Assembly (NCBI GenBank): GCA_024114885.1
Contig: CP099431.1
Location: forward strand, 496,001 to 560,000
DNA from: Septoria linicola
Lineage: Eukaryota > Ascomycota > Dothideomycetes > Mycosphaerellales > Mycosphaerellaceae
Direction of reading: 5' to 3'
Length of the DNA stretch: 64,000 nucleotides
The stretch's first letter is position 1, and every line of letters starts with the position of its first letter. The translations under genes and the position numbers were made by a program. This document shows, in pieces, positions 54,196-64,000 of the stretch. The notes below the pieces were generated by a model, which worked only from the letters and a program-made list of their open reading frames with translations, ran no database searches and had not been told where the DNA came from.

Positions 54196-55440
54196 ATGCC
54201 GATGCCCAAGACGAAAAACGCAAGCTATCCCTGATGGACAGTCGCCAATCTGTTTCGCCAGCATTCCGCTATCGGCGCCCAGCTCCTCAATGACGCCCAG
54301 CTCGCCAGCCTGAATGGCTTCCTCGCTACTACAGCACATCATTGCCGACTCATCACAGAAGCATCTGTGTCTTTACACAATATCATCAAGTCTCTGGTCC
54401 GCAAGTACCTCCTAGAGCTCATCAGCAAGGCAAGACGATGGACATGTGCTTGCTCACCCTGCCCTAAGCCATATGATGTGGAAGACCAAGTCTTCCCATT
54501 GTGGTCAAGGACGTGTGCGGCAGGCTATAGGGCTCAGAACAGGCGGTGGGATAGATGGAGACATCACATTGGCTGAAGACAGGGACGATGGCGAGCATCG
54601 CTCGCCCAAACAGGCCGCAGAGATGAACTGCCCAGCGGGTGATGTCGTGGAGGAAGCCCCAGCGGCTTCTCCCTTCGACGGAACAGTGTTAGAGGATGGC
54701 AAGCCCGAGCAAGTCATGATTGGGGCAAAGCGGCACGCTGATCAACGTGCGGCGTCTGCAAGACGACAGCGGCACTTACGCGCTCATGAACCGAAGATGA
54801 TCAGCACCCACCCACTCACGCCACCGAACACGTTGCTGATACCTTCCCCGTAACCGGGCGTGCCACCAGGCTCGGCATGGTCCATGTCACGGAGGAGTCT
54901 ACACAGGACGTTGCGGCCTCGGCACAGTCAGATTTCGAAACTTCCCACGCTGGTGTCAATCAGGGCACTGTCCTCGCATCCAGAATTACCTCCGACGGGC
55001 TTCCTCCACCGAACACGCATAGAGCGCACTTTTCGGACCACGAAAATCCACTTCTGAAACACGTTGCTGACGGAAATTGAATGCCCTTTCATCACCAAAT
55101 CTAGACTAGAATGAAGAAGCTGTCTGATGACTACGCCGTGCGCATAGAACAGCACGAGGCGGACTAAGAACCAGAGTGTGAACAGCGAGAAGGAGACTCT
55201 GCTCAGGGGCTTGCACAGAAAAGCGCGACTTTCGAAGCACGAGTAGCCGAGCAAGAACCACTCTCCACTTCCTACACTAGCTCGTTAATCACCCAGAATC
55301 TAGCTACCGCCCTACCTCGCTAGATACTCGTGGCTTTCAAGTGCCCGACGACTCCGAGTAGTCCGATTCCGAGCAGTCCGAGTCCGAGCAGTCCGACTAT
55401 CGGCAAACTCCATACCAGAGCAGCAAACGATAGAGTCTCC
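54196..55440 (+). pseudogene. Strongly decayed helical/coiled-coil gene
   Basis: An ATG at 54196 opens PMPKTKNASYP, a TGA (54232-54234), then NLFRQHSAIGAQLLNDAQLA, LNGFLATTAHHCRLITE and HNIIKSLVRKYLLELISK. From about 54530 a second frame carries protein-like text (DGDITLAEDRDDGEHRSPK, GTVLEDGKPEQVMIGAKR). From 54877 the first frame resumes (HVTEESTQDVAASAQSDF, FSDHENPLLKHVADGN) and runs on through TGA 55078, TAG 55102, TAA 55165 and TAG 55321 (for example MKKLSDDYAVRIEQHEAD, QKSATFEARVAEQEP). All stops are C-to-T type except possibly the TGAs. Family unknown. Confidence 0.5.
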
Positions 55441-55955
55441 AAAGAAGACAATCGACCTCGCGACGGGCGACGTGTTCAAGTATAGCGTCTCTCGCAGATT
55501 GGCCGTCTAATTGATATGGTATAGATACTGAAGCAATGTAATGACCCGGTAACACCTCGGTCACCCTGCCAGCACGCCGAGACACGCTGACCTTCTCCAT
55601 CATCACAAGTAGCTGACCAAACAACACAAACCGCATACCTCTCGAAATCACAATTCACAAAGGATTCCATGGGCCACGATCATGCCACCCGTGCATGCAT
55701 GATTCGGCATCGCCGAGTTGGTGCTCGTGCTATCAAATCACTGCGTCGGAATGCGATGTTCGCAATGCTCATGCAGTCAGTCTTCGGCACCATTTAGGCT
55801 TTTCCTTCCATGACCCATGGGTGTGCACTGATTGTGCGGCGACGTTCACGGTTTTCCAGGATGGACAGCCACGTTGATTTGTCGCGACCCAATCCTAGGT
55901 TCAAGCGAGACATCAACAATCCAACTTTCTCAAGACTAGTATCACTGCTCCGACA
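55441..55955. other. No confident gene
   Basis: A short minus-strand frame (55397-55651) exists but is not convincing. A run of cgagcagtccga words near 55350-55400 is a small imperfect tandem repeat. Confidence 0.35.
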
Positions 55956-57807
55956 ATGTTAGCTAGGAGAAGGAATTGTGCTGATCCCAAACCAACAGCC
56001 TGCAATACATGGTGCCAGGAAGTGGTGTTGTGGAGAAGCTATGCACGGCATGCCGCGCGCGACGTTCTGCTCGGCATTAGACGCAAGGAATTTGGTGTTG
56101 GTTGCACACGTGAAGCTGTAGACACGTTTCTGCTTTGCATGAAAGAATGCAAGGGATTCGCGTGCGATCCACGGCCGGGCACAGAACTTCGATACTCATT
56201 CTTCTGCTATAAAACAGACCGTTGGCTCTGCTGTAGTGTACCATCTTCTCGCCAAACGCAGACTATGGCAACTTATACATTCAAGGCCACCTATACGTCG
56301 CAAGCCGAGGAAGTGCTACGCAACGCGCAGGCTGAAATAGAGAGTCCAGGTAAAAACATTGCTCCAACCCAAAGGTCCAGGACTCCTCTGCAGCGTACGA
56401 TGCCTGTCGACATTCCTCGACGGGTCCCTCTCGTCCTAGCAATCAGCTACGAAACTTCTGCACTCAGGGACTTCCCTATTACTAGCGAGATTAGCCTATC
56501 TGGACTTCAGTCGCGTTTCTCGTGGTCTCAGACGTCTTCTTCTTCATCGGTGAACGACGAAGCGGAAGACTGCAGCACAATGGAGTTTTCCATGGAAGAT
56601 GTCGGTCAGCCAAGTCGCAGTGGACATGCTCATCGCTCTCCCTCTGCTCATGGCTCTGTGGCTGAACACGTCGCGAACGTCGATCGTAACGATGGCCAGC
56701 TGCACCACCGGAATCCTTCCAAAACGCCGCGTAGTCTGGAGCTGAGACAAGCTGAAAGCGTGCCACCCCAGGACAATAGGGCACTTGATCCGGTCAAGGC
56801 GGGCTTTTCCTCCAATCCAAGACTGCGTAGCATTGAAACCTGGCTACTTGCAATACCCGAAGAAGCGGGCCAGCAAAGCAATAAAGAGTACCAAAAGGAG
56901 TGGGACGTGAACGCGGGGTCCTCGCTCTGCTTCTTTCGAAATGATCCTAGTGGCAAAGGTCAGCCTTGGTTCACGAGACGACATCTACCAGGACATGTAC
57001 ACCTTCGGCGGCCTAGGCAAAGAAGATTTCGCCGGAACATGTCCTGGCACAGTCGGCAGTACGTTCTAGTCCGACACAGTCCAGTCGAGCATCGAAGCCG
57101 TGTGGACGAAAGAGTGCGCTGAAGTGGATTCCATCCTCATAGCATACGCCACACGCTCCAACACAGCACGTAGCTGCTATTGCAAGCTCGCGCATCAGCT
57201 CCATCCAAAGTCGACCTTACCAAACACCGAGTTCCGGTCGTTATCATTGGCTTCACAACTATCCCTCGCTGCTTAGCCAAATTTTCTGCAGCCGACCAAC
57301 CACTTCTCTTTCTCCGACCACGACTCATCCTGATCCTGCCACTGCGGCATTCATACTCAACTGCTCAACCAAGGCGGAACGCCGACATCGGTCTAAGAAC
57401 TTGAAGACCTTGACCAAGCGAATATTCGTTCTCTACAACGACCACGGCAAATCTGCGCCGCCTACAAAGACATCGTGTCCCGATACGTTTGACTCCACGC
57501 AGAGTATCCAAGCACACTATTTCTAGACGTGCTAGAATTCCCAAAGGCTGGCGATGGTCAGTTTCAAGGACCACGAGGAAGAAAGTTCTTAAAGCTTGTA
57601 GAGGCAAGGTTGGCGGATCCAAGCAAGTCTCGCGCAGCACACGTTGCGATGATGATCGGTGCTGTTACCTCCTGTAACGCTGCTTTCGAAGAGTACAAAA
57701 GCAACGCAGCCCTACTCCGACGACCCTTCCGACTGACGTGCAATCGCCCAACGACGACGAGCCCAGGTCCTCTTTTCGAACACCGAAGACATGCCTTGTA
57801 TCTTTGA
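55956..57807 (+). pseudogene. Large decayed gene, unknown family
   Basis: An ATG at 55956 opens a 388-codon frame; the part from MATYTFKATYTSQAEEVLRN (about 56262) to about 56930 reads as protein with a Ser-rich middle. From about 56945 a different frame is protein-like (GSRDDIYQDMYTFGGLGKED) and extends to 57805 across TAG 57067, TAG 57274, TGA 57331, TAA 57394 and TGA 57490: VWTKECAEVDSILIAYATR, LEDLDQANIRSLQRPRQICA, YPSTLFLDVLEFPKAGDG, RGRKFLKLVEARLADPSK. A one-base frameshift or a lost splice site near 56940 plus at least four nonsense codons inactivate it. The original protein probably exceeded 500 residues. No domain recognised. Confidence 0.5.
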
Positions 57808-58630
57808 CAACATTTGTGACGTCGTCAATATGATGGATATTTTCTTACCCCTCCACAATCAGACCGGATGCACATCAGCAAGCACCCAGGCAGTCTCTCA
57901 GCCAGATATATTGAGCCAGGTGATTTCAGGAAACGATCACGCAACGCAGAACGGTCTGGTATTGACGCAGCTTCTTAGGACAGCGTATTGCCCTGCGCTA
58001 GTACAGGTCATTTGCACGATAGTCCACAGGATTTTGATCAGATTCTATGCTTGCTGTATTGCCAGCCTCTACAATGCAGCTTGCTGCCATCTCTCCACCT
58101 CACCCAGCCAGATTTGCTACTATCACTGCCTGCGTGATCAGCACCTGAGCAGCGACCTACTGTGCATGAGTCGTCTACGTGGAGAAGCTCGAAGATACTC
58201 TCTCTGTAGCAAGTCTGTCGCGCACTCTGCAATCGGATTGTTTGGACGCATCCGGGACTGGCCACAAAACAGACAACCTGATGGCCACGGATTCTGCGCC
58301 TCGAGCAGATTGTTTTGATCGATCGAAGCTGAATCAATCTTCTGACCAAGTCATTACAGAGCGCAGCGAGGATTCCAGCTCTCTATCTATACCAGCACTA
58401 CAACCAGTCTTCCAGAATCTGAACTCCTAGAACTCTTATTTGCTACCGAATCTAGTCGATAAGCGTGGCAAGATCAGTCTTGATGCTTGGGGCTCGGACT
58501 TGTGTGGCCACAATTTGACTCCATTCTGCAGCGAGCAGAGGGGTTCATGAGCTGAATCAGACATTGGCATCGTGGCGTCTAGATGGCAATGTAGCCGGGA
58601 GAGAACAGGTCGTCATTGACGGACATAAAG
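57808..58630. other. No confident gene
   Basis: Overlapping Cys/Ser/Arg-rich frames only; nothing supported. Confidence 0.35.
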
Positions 58631-58873
58631 TCAGCTCCGCAAAGCATGCATTGCTGAACATATGATAGCGAGTAGTCTTACTAATAGCGGCACGTACCTT
58701 CTGAATGCGCAGCCTTGCCATTGCACTTGTTCTAGTATATCTACTATTCGGAATACCTTGGGAATCACTACAGTGTAAGTACGATAGCTGACGATGACCT
58801 TTACTTCTGTAGCTTCCGAGACCTCCACGCCATTAACACTGATCCAAAAGCTATTCCTATCCTTTCGCGACAT
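58631..58873 (-). CDS. Hypothetical protein, 80 aa
   Basis: An ATG at 58873 opens SRKDRNSFWISVNGVEVSEA, TEVKVIVSYRTYTVVIPKVF, RIVDILEQVQW and a hydrophobic YVPLLVRLLAIICSAM. The beta-strand-rich first half followed by a possible membrane helix is protein-like. A diverged copy of part of this sequence occurs at 40.1-40.2 kb. It may be one exon of a larger gene that also includes 59098-59403. Function unknown. Confidence 0.4.
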   Translation of the reverse strand: MSRKDRNSFWISVNGVEVSEATEVKVIVSYRTYTVVIPKVFRIVDILEQVQWQGCAFRRYVPLLVRLLAIICSAMHALRS

Positions 58874-59097
58874 CGACCTTGGGTAGAGTCATAGGTCTGA
58901 GTAGAGTACGGGAGGAGACATAGAGCTGCATACACTCTTGTAAGAACAGCCATTTTCTATACTACCTAGTCCTCGTCTTCGTACTCTGCGCAGCCTGAAT
59001 CGCCAACCTCGTAAACACAGCAACCCCAAACATCAGCGATGACACCAGAATTGCAAATGTGTCGACTACAACATCAAGCTCTTCAAGCGATATGGTT

Positions 59098-59403
59098 TCA
59101 AGCCGCGTTCGCGATTTGCGGGCTCTTCCCTTTACTGAAATAGTGATGTGCAGCTACACTTTGGGTCACTTCGGCAAAATGGAGTGAGAAGCTGATGTCC
59201 ACCTGGACTAGCTCGTTCTCCACGCCTGCTGTCAGGCATATTTCATCGACGGCTGCGTGAGGCGACGAAGTTCCTTTTCCAGAAGCGCTGAAGGTATTTC
59301 CATCGCTCATTATGTTGACTCTGAGACCTCCTCGCCAGTGTGTCTTGTCAAACCCTGCATAAGCGCGGAAGCCGTTGTAGAGGAAGTCGTTCGGCATGTC
59401 CAT
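59098..59403 (-). CDS. Hypothetical protein, 101 aa
   Basis: An ATG at 59403 opens DMPNDFLYNGFRAYAGFDKT, WRGGLRVNIMSDGNTFSASG and continues ENELVQVDISFSLHFAEV to a stop. The text is protein-like throughout, beta-rich and without cysteine clusters. It points the same way as the 58.6-kb ORF 225 bp downstream, so the two may be exons of one gene. Function unknown. Confidence 0.45.
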   Translation of the reverse strand: MDMPNDFLYNGFRAYAGFDKTHWRGGLRVNIMSDGNTFSASGKGTSSPHAAVDEICLTAGVENELVQVDISFSLHFAEVTQSVAAHHYFSKGKSPQIANAA

Positions 59404-60520
59404 GTTTTTGCATCGAAAGAGGCAAGCGGAAAGGCTAGCGAGTAAGGGCAGCTACTAGTCTAACTACTTTCGCTTCCTCTTCATCGTCTGGTTTTTAAAG
59501 TTGTTCTTCGTACTTGCTGCTACGAAGCCTCGGCCATGCATAAAGTGAGTGTGTGAGTAAGTGGTAGTACGGTGGAAAGTGGAGTGAGTGAGTTACTCTT
59601 TTCTCTTCTTCTGTTCTTCCAAGACTGGCCAGACAGCCAGGGTTAAACGGACGTGTGGGGCTGGACAGAAGGTAATTGTGCCGGCCGATCGATATCGTGA
59701 CGCTTGCGCGGTAATGCCAAGGAGGAGGTCGGTGGGAGTCCGTTCTGGTGCCTGTCCAGCGAGTTGTACTTCGATCGGAAGCGTCTGCGTCCAAAGTGTG
59801 GCATCCATGAAAGGGTTAAGAGACGACTTTCTGCTTTCGGCTACGACGGATTGCCTGTCTCTCTGGGCAGCGATGCTGCTTGCAGTTTGTTGGCGAGGTA
59901 TGTTGTCGAGATCGTGGGATGAGCTTTTTGAACGAGCTCCAACTTGATCGTTAGTGAACTTGTCTGGTGTTACCAATCGACTCCTACACTGTCTGATTGA
60001 TGAGCAAGTACTTTGGTAGATATAGTGCGCTTGATGAGCTTGATAGCTTGTTGGCGCGTAGAAGTCACATGCAGCGTCGTAATGGCATTGCTAGCTGCTC
60101 TGGCGTTTCGAGTCATCGCGACTTACAGCGCGTTCCGATGCATAGTATGCTATACGGGTGGACACAGAGGCTGCCTTGTTCTACACCTGGCATGGAGAGC
60201 CGGCTTCTTGAACAGCTGAAGGCATTTCGGTGATGTGATCAAGTACCAGTGCGTGTGGGGGAGCGTGGTTGCTTTTTGATAAGTTGACAGGCTGACACTC
60301 AGATTGGCTCATGCTGCAGAGAATGATGGCGGCTAACTAGCTTCGATCGAGGTTAAATTGATCTCTTGATTGAGTTGTGTGGTCAGTCGGCGGCTTAATG
60401 AGACTGTCCACCTGATGACGCCTCCGGTTGCCTGCCGAAACCAGTCGGAGCTTGCCATTCAAACTATCGAGCACTGGTCGAACTGATCAGTTGGAGAGCC
60501 TTGGTTGATCTTCAAGCGAC
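59404..60520. other. No confident gene
   Basis: Two long overlapping frames on opposite strands (about 59590-59970) both have mixed composition; neither shows a domain. Confidence 0.35.
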
Positions 60521-60522
60521 AG

Positions 60523-60690
60523 GTTACTTACTTGGCGTAAATGTAGCGTAACACTCTCAGACTGGTCGCCAAGCAAGTAGGTTTCACTTGTTTGCAAGCC
60601 TTGCGGCAAGTAAGTAAGCAAGTAGAGAGCCTGGCTGTTACGTAAGCAAGGCAAGTAAGCAAGTAAATAAATAGTAAGTAACTTACAAGC
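60523..60690. repeat. Subterminal AAGTAAGC repeats of a hAT element
   Basis: Ten or so copies of AAGTAAG or AAGCAAG-type words in both orientations are packed before the RIP-saturated hAT body (for example near 60583, 60609, 60640-60690). Subterminal short-motif arrays bound by the transposase are typical of hAT ends. The exact terminal inverted repeat and 8-bp target duplication cannot be fixed because the other end is outside the window. Confidence 0.6.
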
Positions 60691-60699
60691 CTTACAGCC

Positions 60700-63600
60700 T
60701 AACGTTATCCTTCTTCTCTACCGTACGCACCTCTACTAAATCGAGCTATTAGCCTATTCTCTATATAAATCGCGATCTAAGATAGGCGACGAGGTAGATA
60801 TAGTAGGCTATAAGTAGGAATCGTACTAAACGTAGTAGGTTATCGACCTTACACGTAACGACACGCTATCTCTAGTAGCTCTACCGATAACACTAACTAT
60901 AACTATAACTACCGTTATTAAGCTTACTACGTACGATAACCTATCGCTATTATTAGAGCTAGTACTAATATAGCCCTCGTTATAAGAGTAGCGGCTATTT
61001 AACTTCTTGTTAGTCGATATTAGTACGTAGTAGCTACGCGTACAAAATAAGGTTATATTTATTCGAGTAAAAGTAGTAGAATTATAGTAATTGTTTTATA
61101 CGACAGCGTTAGAGCGTTTATTATACTATTCTCCGCCGTTTAATAGTATTAAGATATACGAGATAATCGAGTAGTATCCGTAGGTATATAGGATAGTATA
61201 GCTAGGCTATTATAAGTATATAGTCTACTACGCGCGTATTAAGAGTAAGGGTATTAGTATAGTTATACTAGATCGTTATAAGGTAAATAAGGTATAGAGA
61301 TCGTTAAAGAAGTAGCTAAAGCTATATAATTAGGTAGTCTAATTAGCTCGGCTACGCTAGCCGAGCTCGCTTATATACGCTTAACGTTAAATCTAATAAC
61401 TTAAGACTCTAAATTCCTCGTAGTCTATCGTCGTAATTATAGTATAGTTTCTTCTACTTCAAATAATATTACTAGAACATATTAGATAGACAAGCTTAGT
61501 AGTACAAAATAGAGCTTAGATAGTTAGCTAAATTTTTATATAAAAACATCTCTATATTTATATAGTTCTAGTACTAAAACTTTAAGCTTATTTTCTTATC
61601 GTATTTTATTATTAGTAGACTATTACTTTCTAGCTAATAGAGAAACTATATCTACTACTATAGATATATCTTTATATTATCTTAAAATACCTATCGTTAC
61701 TAAATAGCTTATACTAAATCTAATAGGCAAATTAATATATTCTAAAACGGGTATTATATAGCGCGCTAGTAAGTTAAAGTAAGTTTAGTCTAGTCTTAGG
61801 ATTATAAGTTATCGGCTTACGAGGATACGGAGGTATTAACTAAGAGCGACACTAATAACTCTAAATACTAGCGTAATAATAATAACGCTATTATAGAGTA
61901 TAGTATAGATATAGAATTAGTATTAGACCTATCTTTAGTAATTAGTACCGACTTAGAGTCTATACTATTAGAATTAGCTACGTAGGTAGACGATAACGCG
62001 TCTATATAGGCTTCGTAGCCTATACTCTTTAAACGCCTTATAAAACGTAAACACGATAATAATATCGAATTACTCGACTAACTAGACTTCGAACGATTAC
62101 TAGTATACTCTTAGCTAATAGACGATACTTAGATTACTTTATAGGTCTTTACGTATAGCTAGCGGCTATAGAACGCGCGTAAAAAGGTAGTTTAGATATA
62201 TAAGATCTACTACTCTTAGAAGACGTAGATACGCGGTAAATAGGCTAGTCTCTATAATATAGACAAATCGATATCTTTAGTAGAAGTATACTTAAGGCAA
62301 GTATATAGTATATATAAGGAAGGTAAGAGGCTACTAGAGACACCTTTAAGTAAGTAGTATAAGCCTATAGATAGGTACGTAACGCCTTAGAGCGTTAATA
62401 ATAATATAGCTATTAAATTCGATATAGACGACTTCCTTATATTACTATATATATAGCTAATTATAGACAACATTGCCTTCTATAAGTGCGATTTACTAGC
62501 CTTTAGAGCGCTCCTATCCTACCTCTAACCTCGTTACTACTAATTTATTCCTTTATACTAAACTACGAGCTCTAAGATAGTAATAGTATTCGATAAATAA
62601 CTCGGCCGTATTATAGAGGATTTAGTAGCCGCTATTACGAGAATTAGCTTCTTATTCGACCTATAGACGTCTAAAAACAAACTAGTATTACTTAGTATTA
62701 TTATATACTTTATCTCTATAGAAGGTTAACTAAGGATAATATTACTAGATCTACTAAGGTAGAAGGGCCGTTATACTAGCCGTAATATTATAGAGACTAT
62801 AGTAGAGATAATAGTATACTATAACCTATACGATAAAGTTAGTTACTTTATCTCTAATAACGCTAGTAATAACTCTAAGGTAATTAAGTACCTTACGTAG
62901 GAATATAGCTTCGATAAATACTAGAATTAGCTACGCTATATAGGCTATATATTCAACCTCGTTAGATAGGCTACGCTAACTAGTAAAGATCTAGAAGTAC
63001 TTAAATCTAAAGCTATTAATATAGCTACTAATAGACTAACGTTTAAGGATATAATACTACTATATTAGCGTCGCTATAGACTAATTAGTAAGCTTTATAA
63101 TACGCTCTATTATCTTGATCGTTTACTATAGGTATAGGAGGAGGTAGAACGACTATAGCTTACTAAGGTAGCTCTATTTAAGATAGAGAGCGACAAGGAT
63201 ATATATCGTCTATTATACGACGTATATACGCGCTAGTACTTATTCGACGATAGCTCTAAGCGTATATTAAAGCTTAGAGCCGCTATTAATAAGTACTACG
63301 AACAAGAGGTAGATAAGTAGTATATAGCTATATAGAAGTAGACTAAGAAACACCTTAATAGGTACTATATAAAGCTAGAGCCTTCTATCGTCTATAATTA
63401 ATTAATAGACGACGATTAGTATATAATTAAGTAGTATCGCGAGATCCTCTAGCTATTAGAGACAGTAATAAAGATACTATAGAGTACTAGCGGTAGCAAG
63501 TTTAGTACTATTTAGTAAGTACTACTAGTAATAGAGGCACTAATAAGTTACTTTAAAGCGCTTATTATCTAGTATCTAATCGATAATAACCTCTAACTAC

Positions 63601-64000
63601 CGAAGCGTAAATAGCGTGTCGATAGCGAATAATAACGATAACTACGTACTAAAGCTAATATATAGAACGACCTATCTAACTAACTTACTATATAATAGCA
63701 CTTCTACGCTAGTATTAAGCTTAGTTAGACTAAGTATAACGATTACTTTACTAAGATAGACGAAACGCCTATTTACGTAGCTATAGTAGTACTCTATCTA
63801 AATATAAAATAGCGGTTTATTAAGAAACTAGATAAATAATAACGATAGGCTAGTAACGATAAAGATTAGATCGTAAGGACTAAGGCTACTATCTAACGGC
63901 TATAGAATATATATAAAGATAAGTATAGAAGGCCTCCTACGTCGATAGTCGGTCTACGCGCTCCTAGTATAGCTACTCGCTACGTTATCTACTCGCTTAT
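60700..64000 (+). mobile_element. RIP-saturated hAT transposon, right end missing
   Basis: One plus-strand frame, read through TAG and TAA, contains a hAT-type transposase. Around 62610-62690 it has LVAAITRISFLFDLWTSKNK (the S.D.WTS block with catalytic Asp) and LVLLSIIIYFI, then RNIIETIVEIIVYYNLYDKV and ISNNASNN (the D.ASNN block, Asp changed to Asn) near 62850. Downstream are LRYIGYIFNLV (the RC.GHIINL block with Cys and His to Tyr) and, past 63100, a long helical insertion domain up to 63700. The C-terminal dimerisation domain lies beyond the window edge. CpA and TpG are nearly absent. The element is inactive. Confidence 0.85.

Noticed and set aside
53388..54313. Two long overlapping plus-strand ORFs (264 and 206 codons)
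   Set aside because: Composition is shadow-like and neither holds a domain.
1..64000. Giant Starship transposon
   Set aside because: No DUF3435 tyrosine recombinase (captain) or matching ends were recognisable, though accessory-type content made it worth considering.

Overview
The window looks like a gene-poor, repeat-rich accessory or subtelomere-like segment of a filamentous ascomycete (Pezizomycotina, plausibly a Dothideomycete). The grounds are short GT-AG introns of roughly 65-85 bp (a GTATGT donor with a CTGAC branch site near 27.1 kb, a GTGAGG donor at 8.8 kb), Fot1/Pogo, Ty3/gypsy chromovirus and hAT transposons of fungal type, and three blocks carrying an extreme repeat-induced point mutation (RIP) signature: CpA and TpG are almost absent and TpA replaces them, while CpG is kept. 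No tRNA, rRNA or CRISPR array was seen. All family assignments were made by eye from translated motifs; no database search was possible.

Layout. 1-1.1 kb: poor ORFs. 1.18-3.2 kb: unidentified RIP-saturated repeat. 3.6-6.6 kb: rearranged gene debris with a TRIP13/Pch2-type AAA ATPase fragment, an inverted fragment amplified as 39-bp coding repeats, and a broken minus-strand gene. 7-9.2 kb: two hypothetical genes. 9.26-18.04 kb: a Fot1/Pogo DNA transposon split by a complete chromovirus (two 171-bp LTRs, 5-bp target duplication CCTAT). 18-26.8 kb: sparse relics and one possible small secreted protein. 26.85-28 kb: an intact two-exon gene. 29-34.7 kb: relics. 35.06-37.8 kb: a Ulp1/SENP-like (C48) cysteine peptidase gene with a coiled-coil tail behind an in-frame TAG. 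38-48.5 kb: small hypothetical or decayed genes. 48.5-51.0 kb: an 834-aa paralogue of the 37-kb protein whose peptidase region has lost its catalytic residues. 51.1-51.5 kb: minisatellite plus (CA)n. 51.8-52.5 kb: a RING-H2 protein preceded by SUMO-interacting-motif-like sequences. 53-57.8 kb: two strongly decayed genes. 60.5-64 kb: the 5' part of a RIP-saturated hAT transposon that runs off the right edge.

Two themes link the genes. First, many reading frames outside the saturated transposons stay codon-like across isolated stops of the kind C-to-T change produces (CAG to TAG, CAA to TAA, CGA to TGA), so RIP-like mutation seems to have eroded ordinary genes too. Second, three neighbours point to the SUMO/ubiquitin pathway: an intact Ulp1-like peptidase, its apparently inactive paralogue, and a SIM plus RING protein resembling a SUMO-targeted ubiquitin ligase. 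A joint function is inference only.
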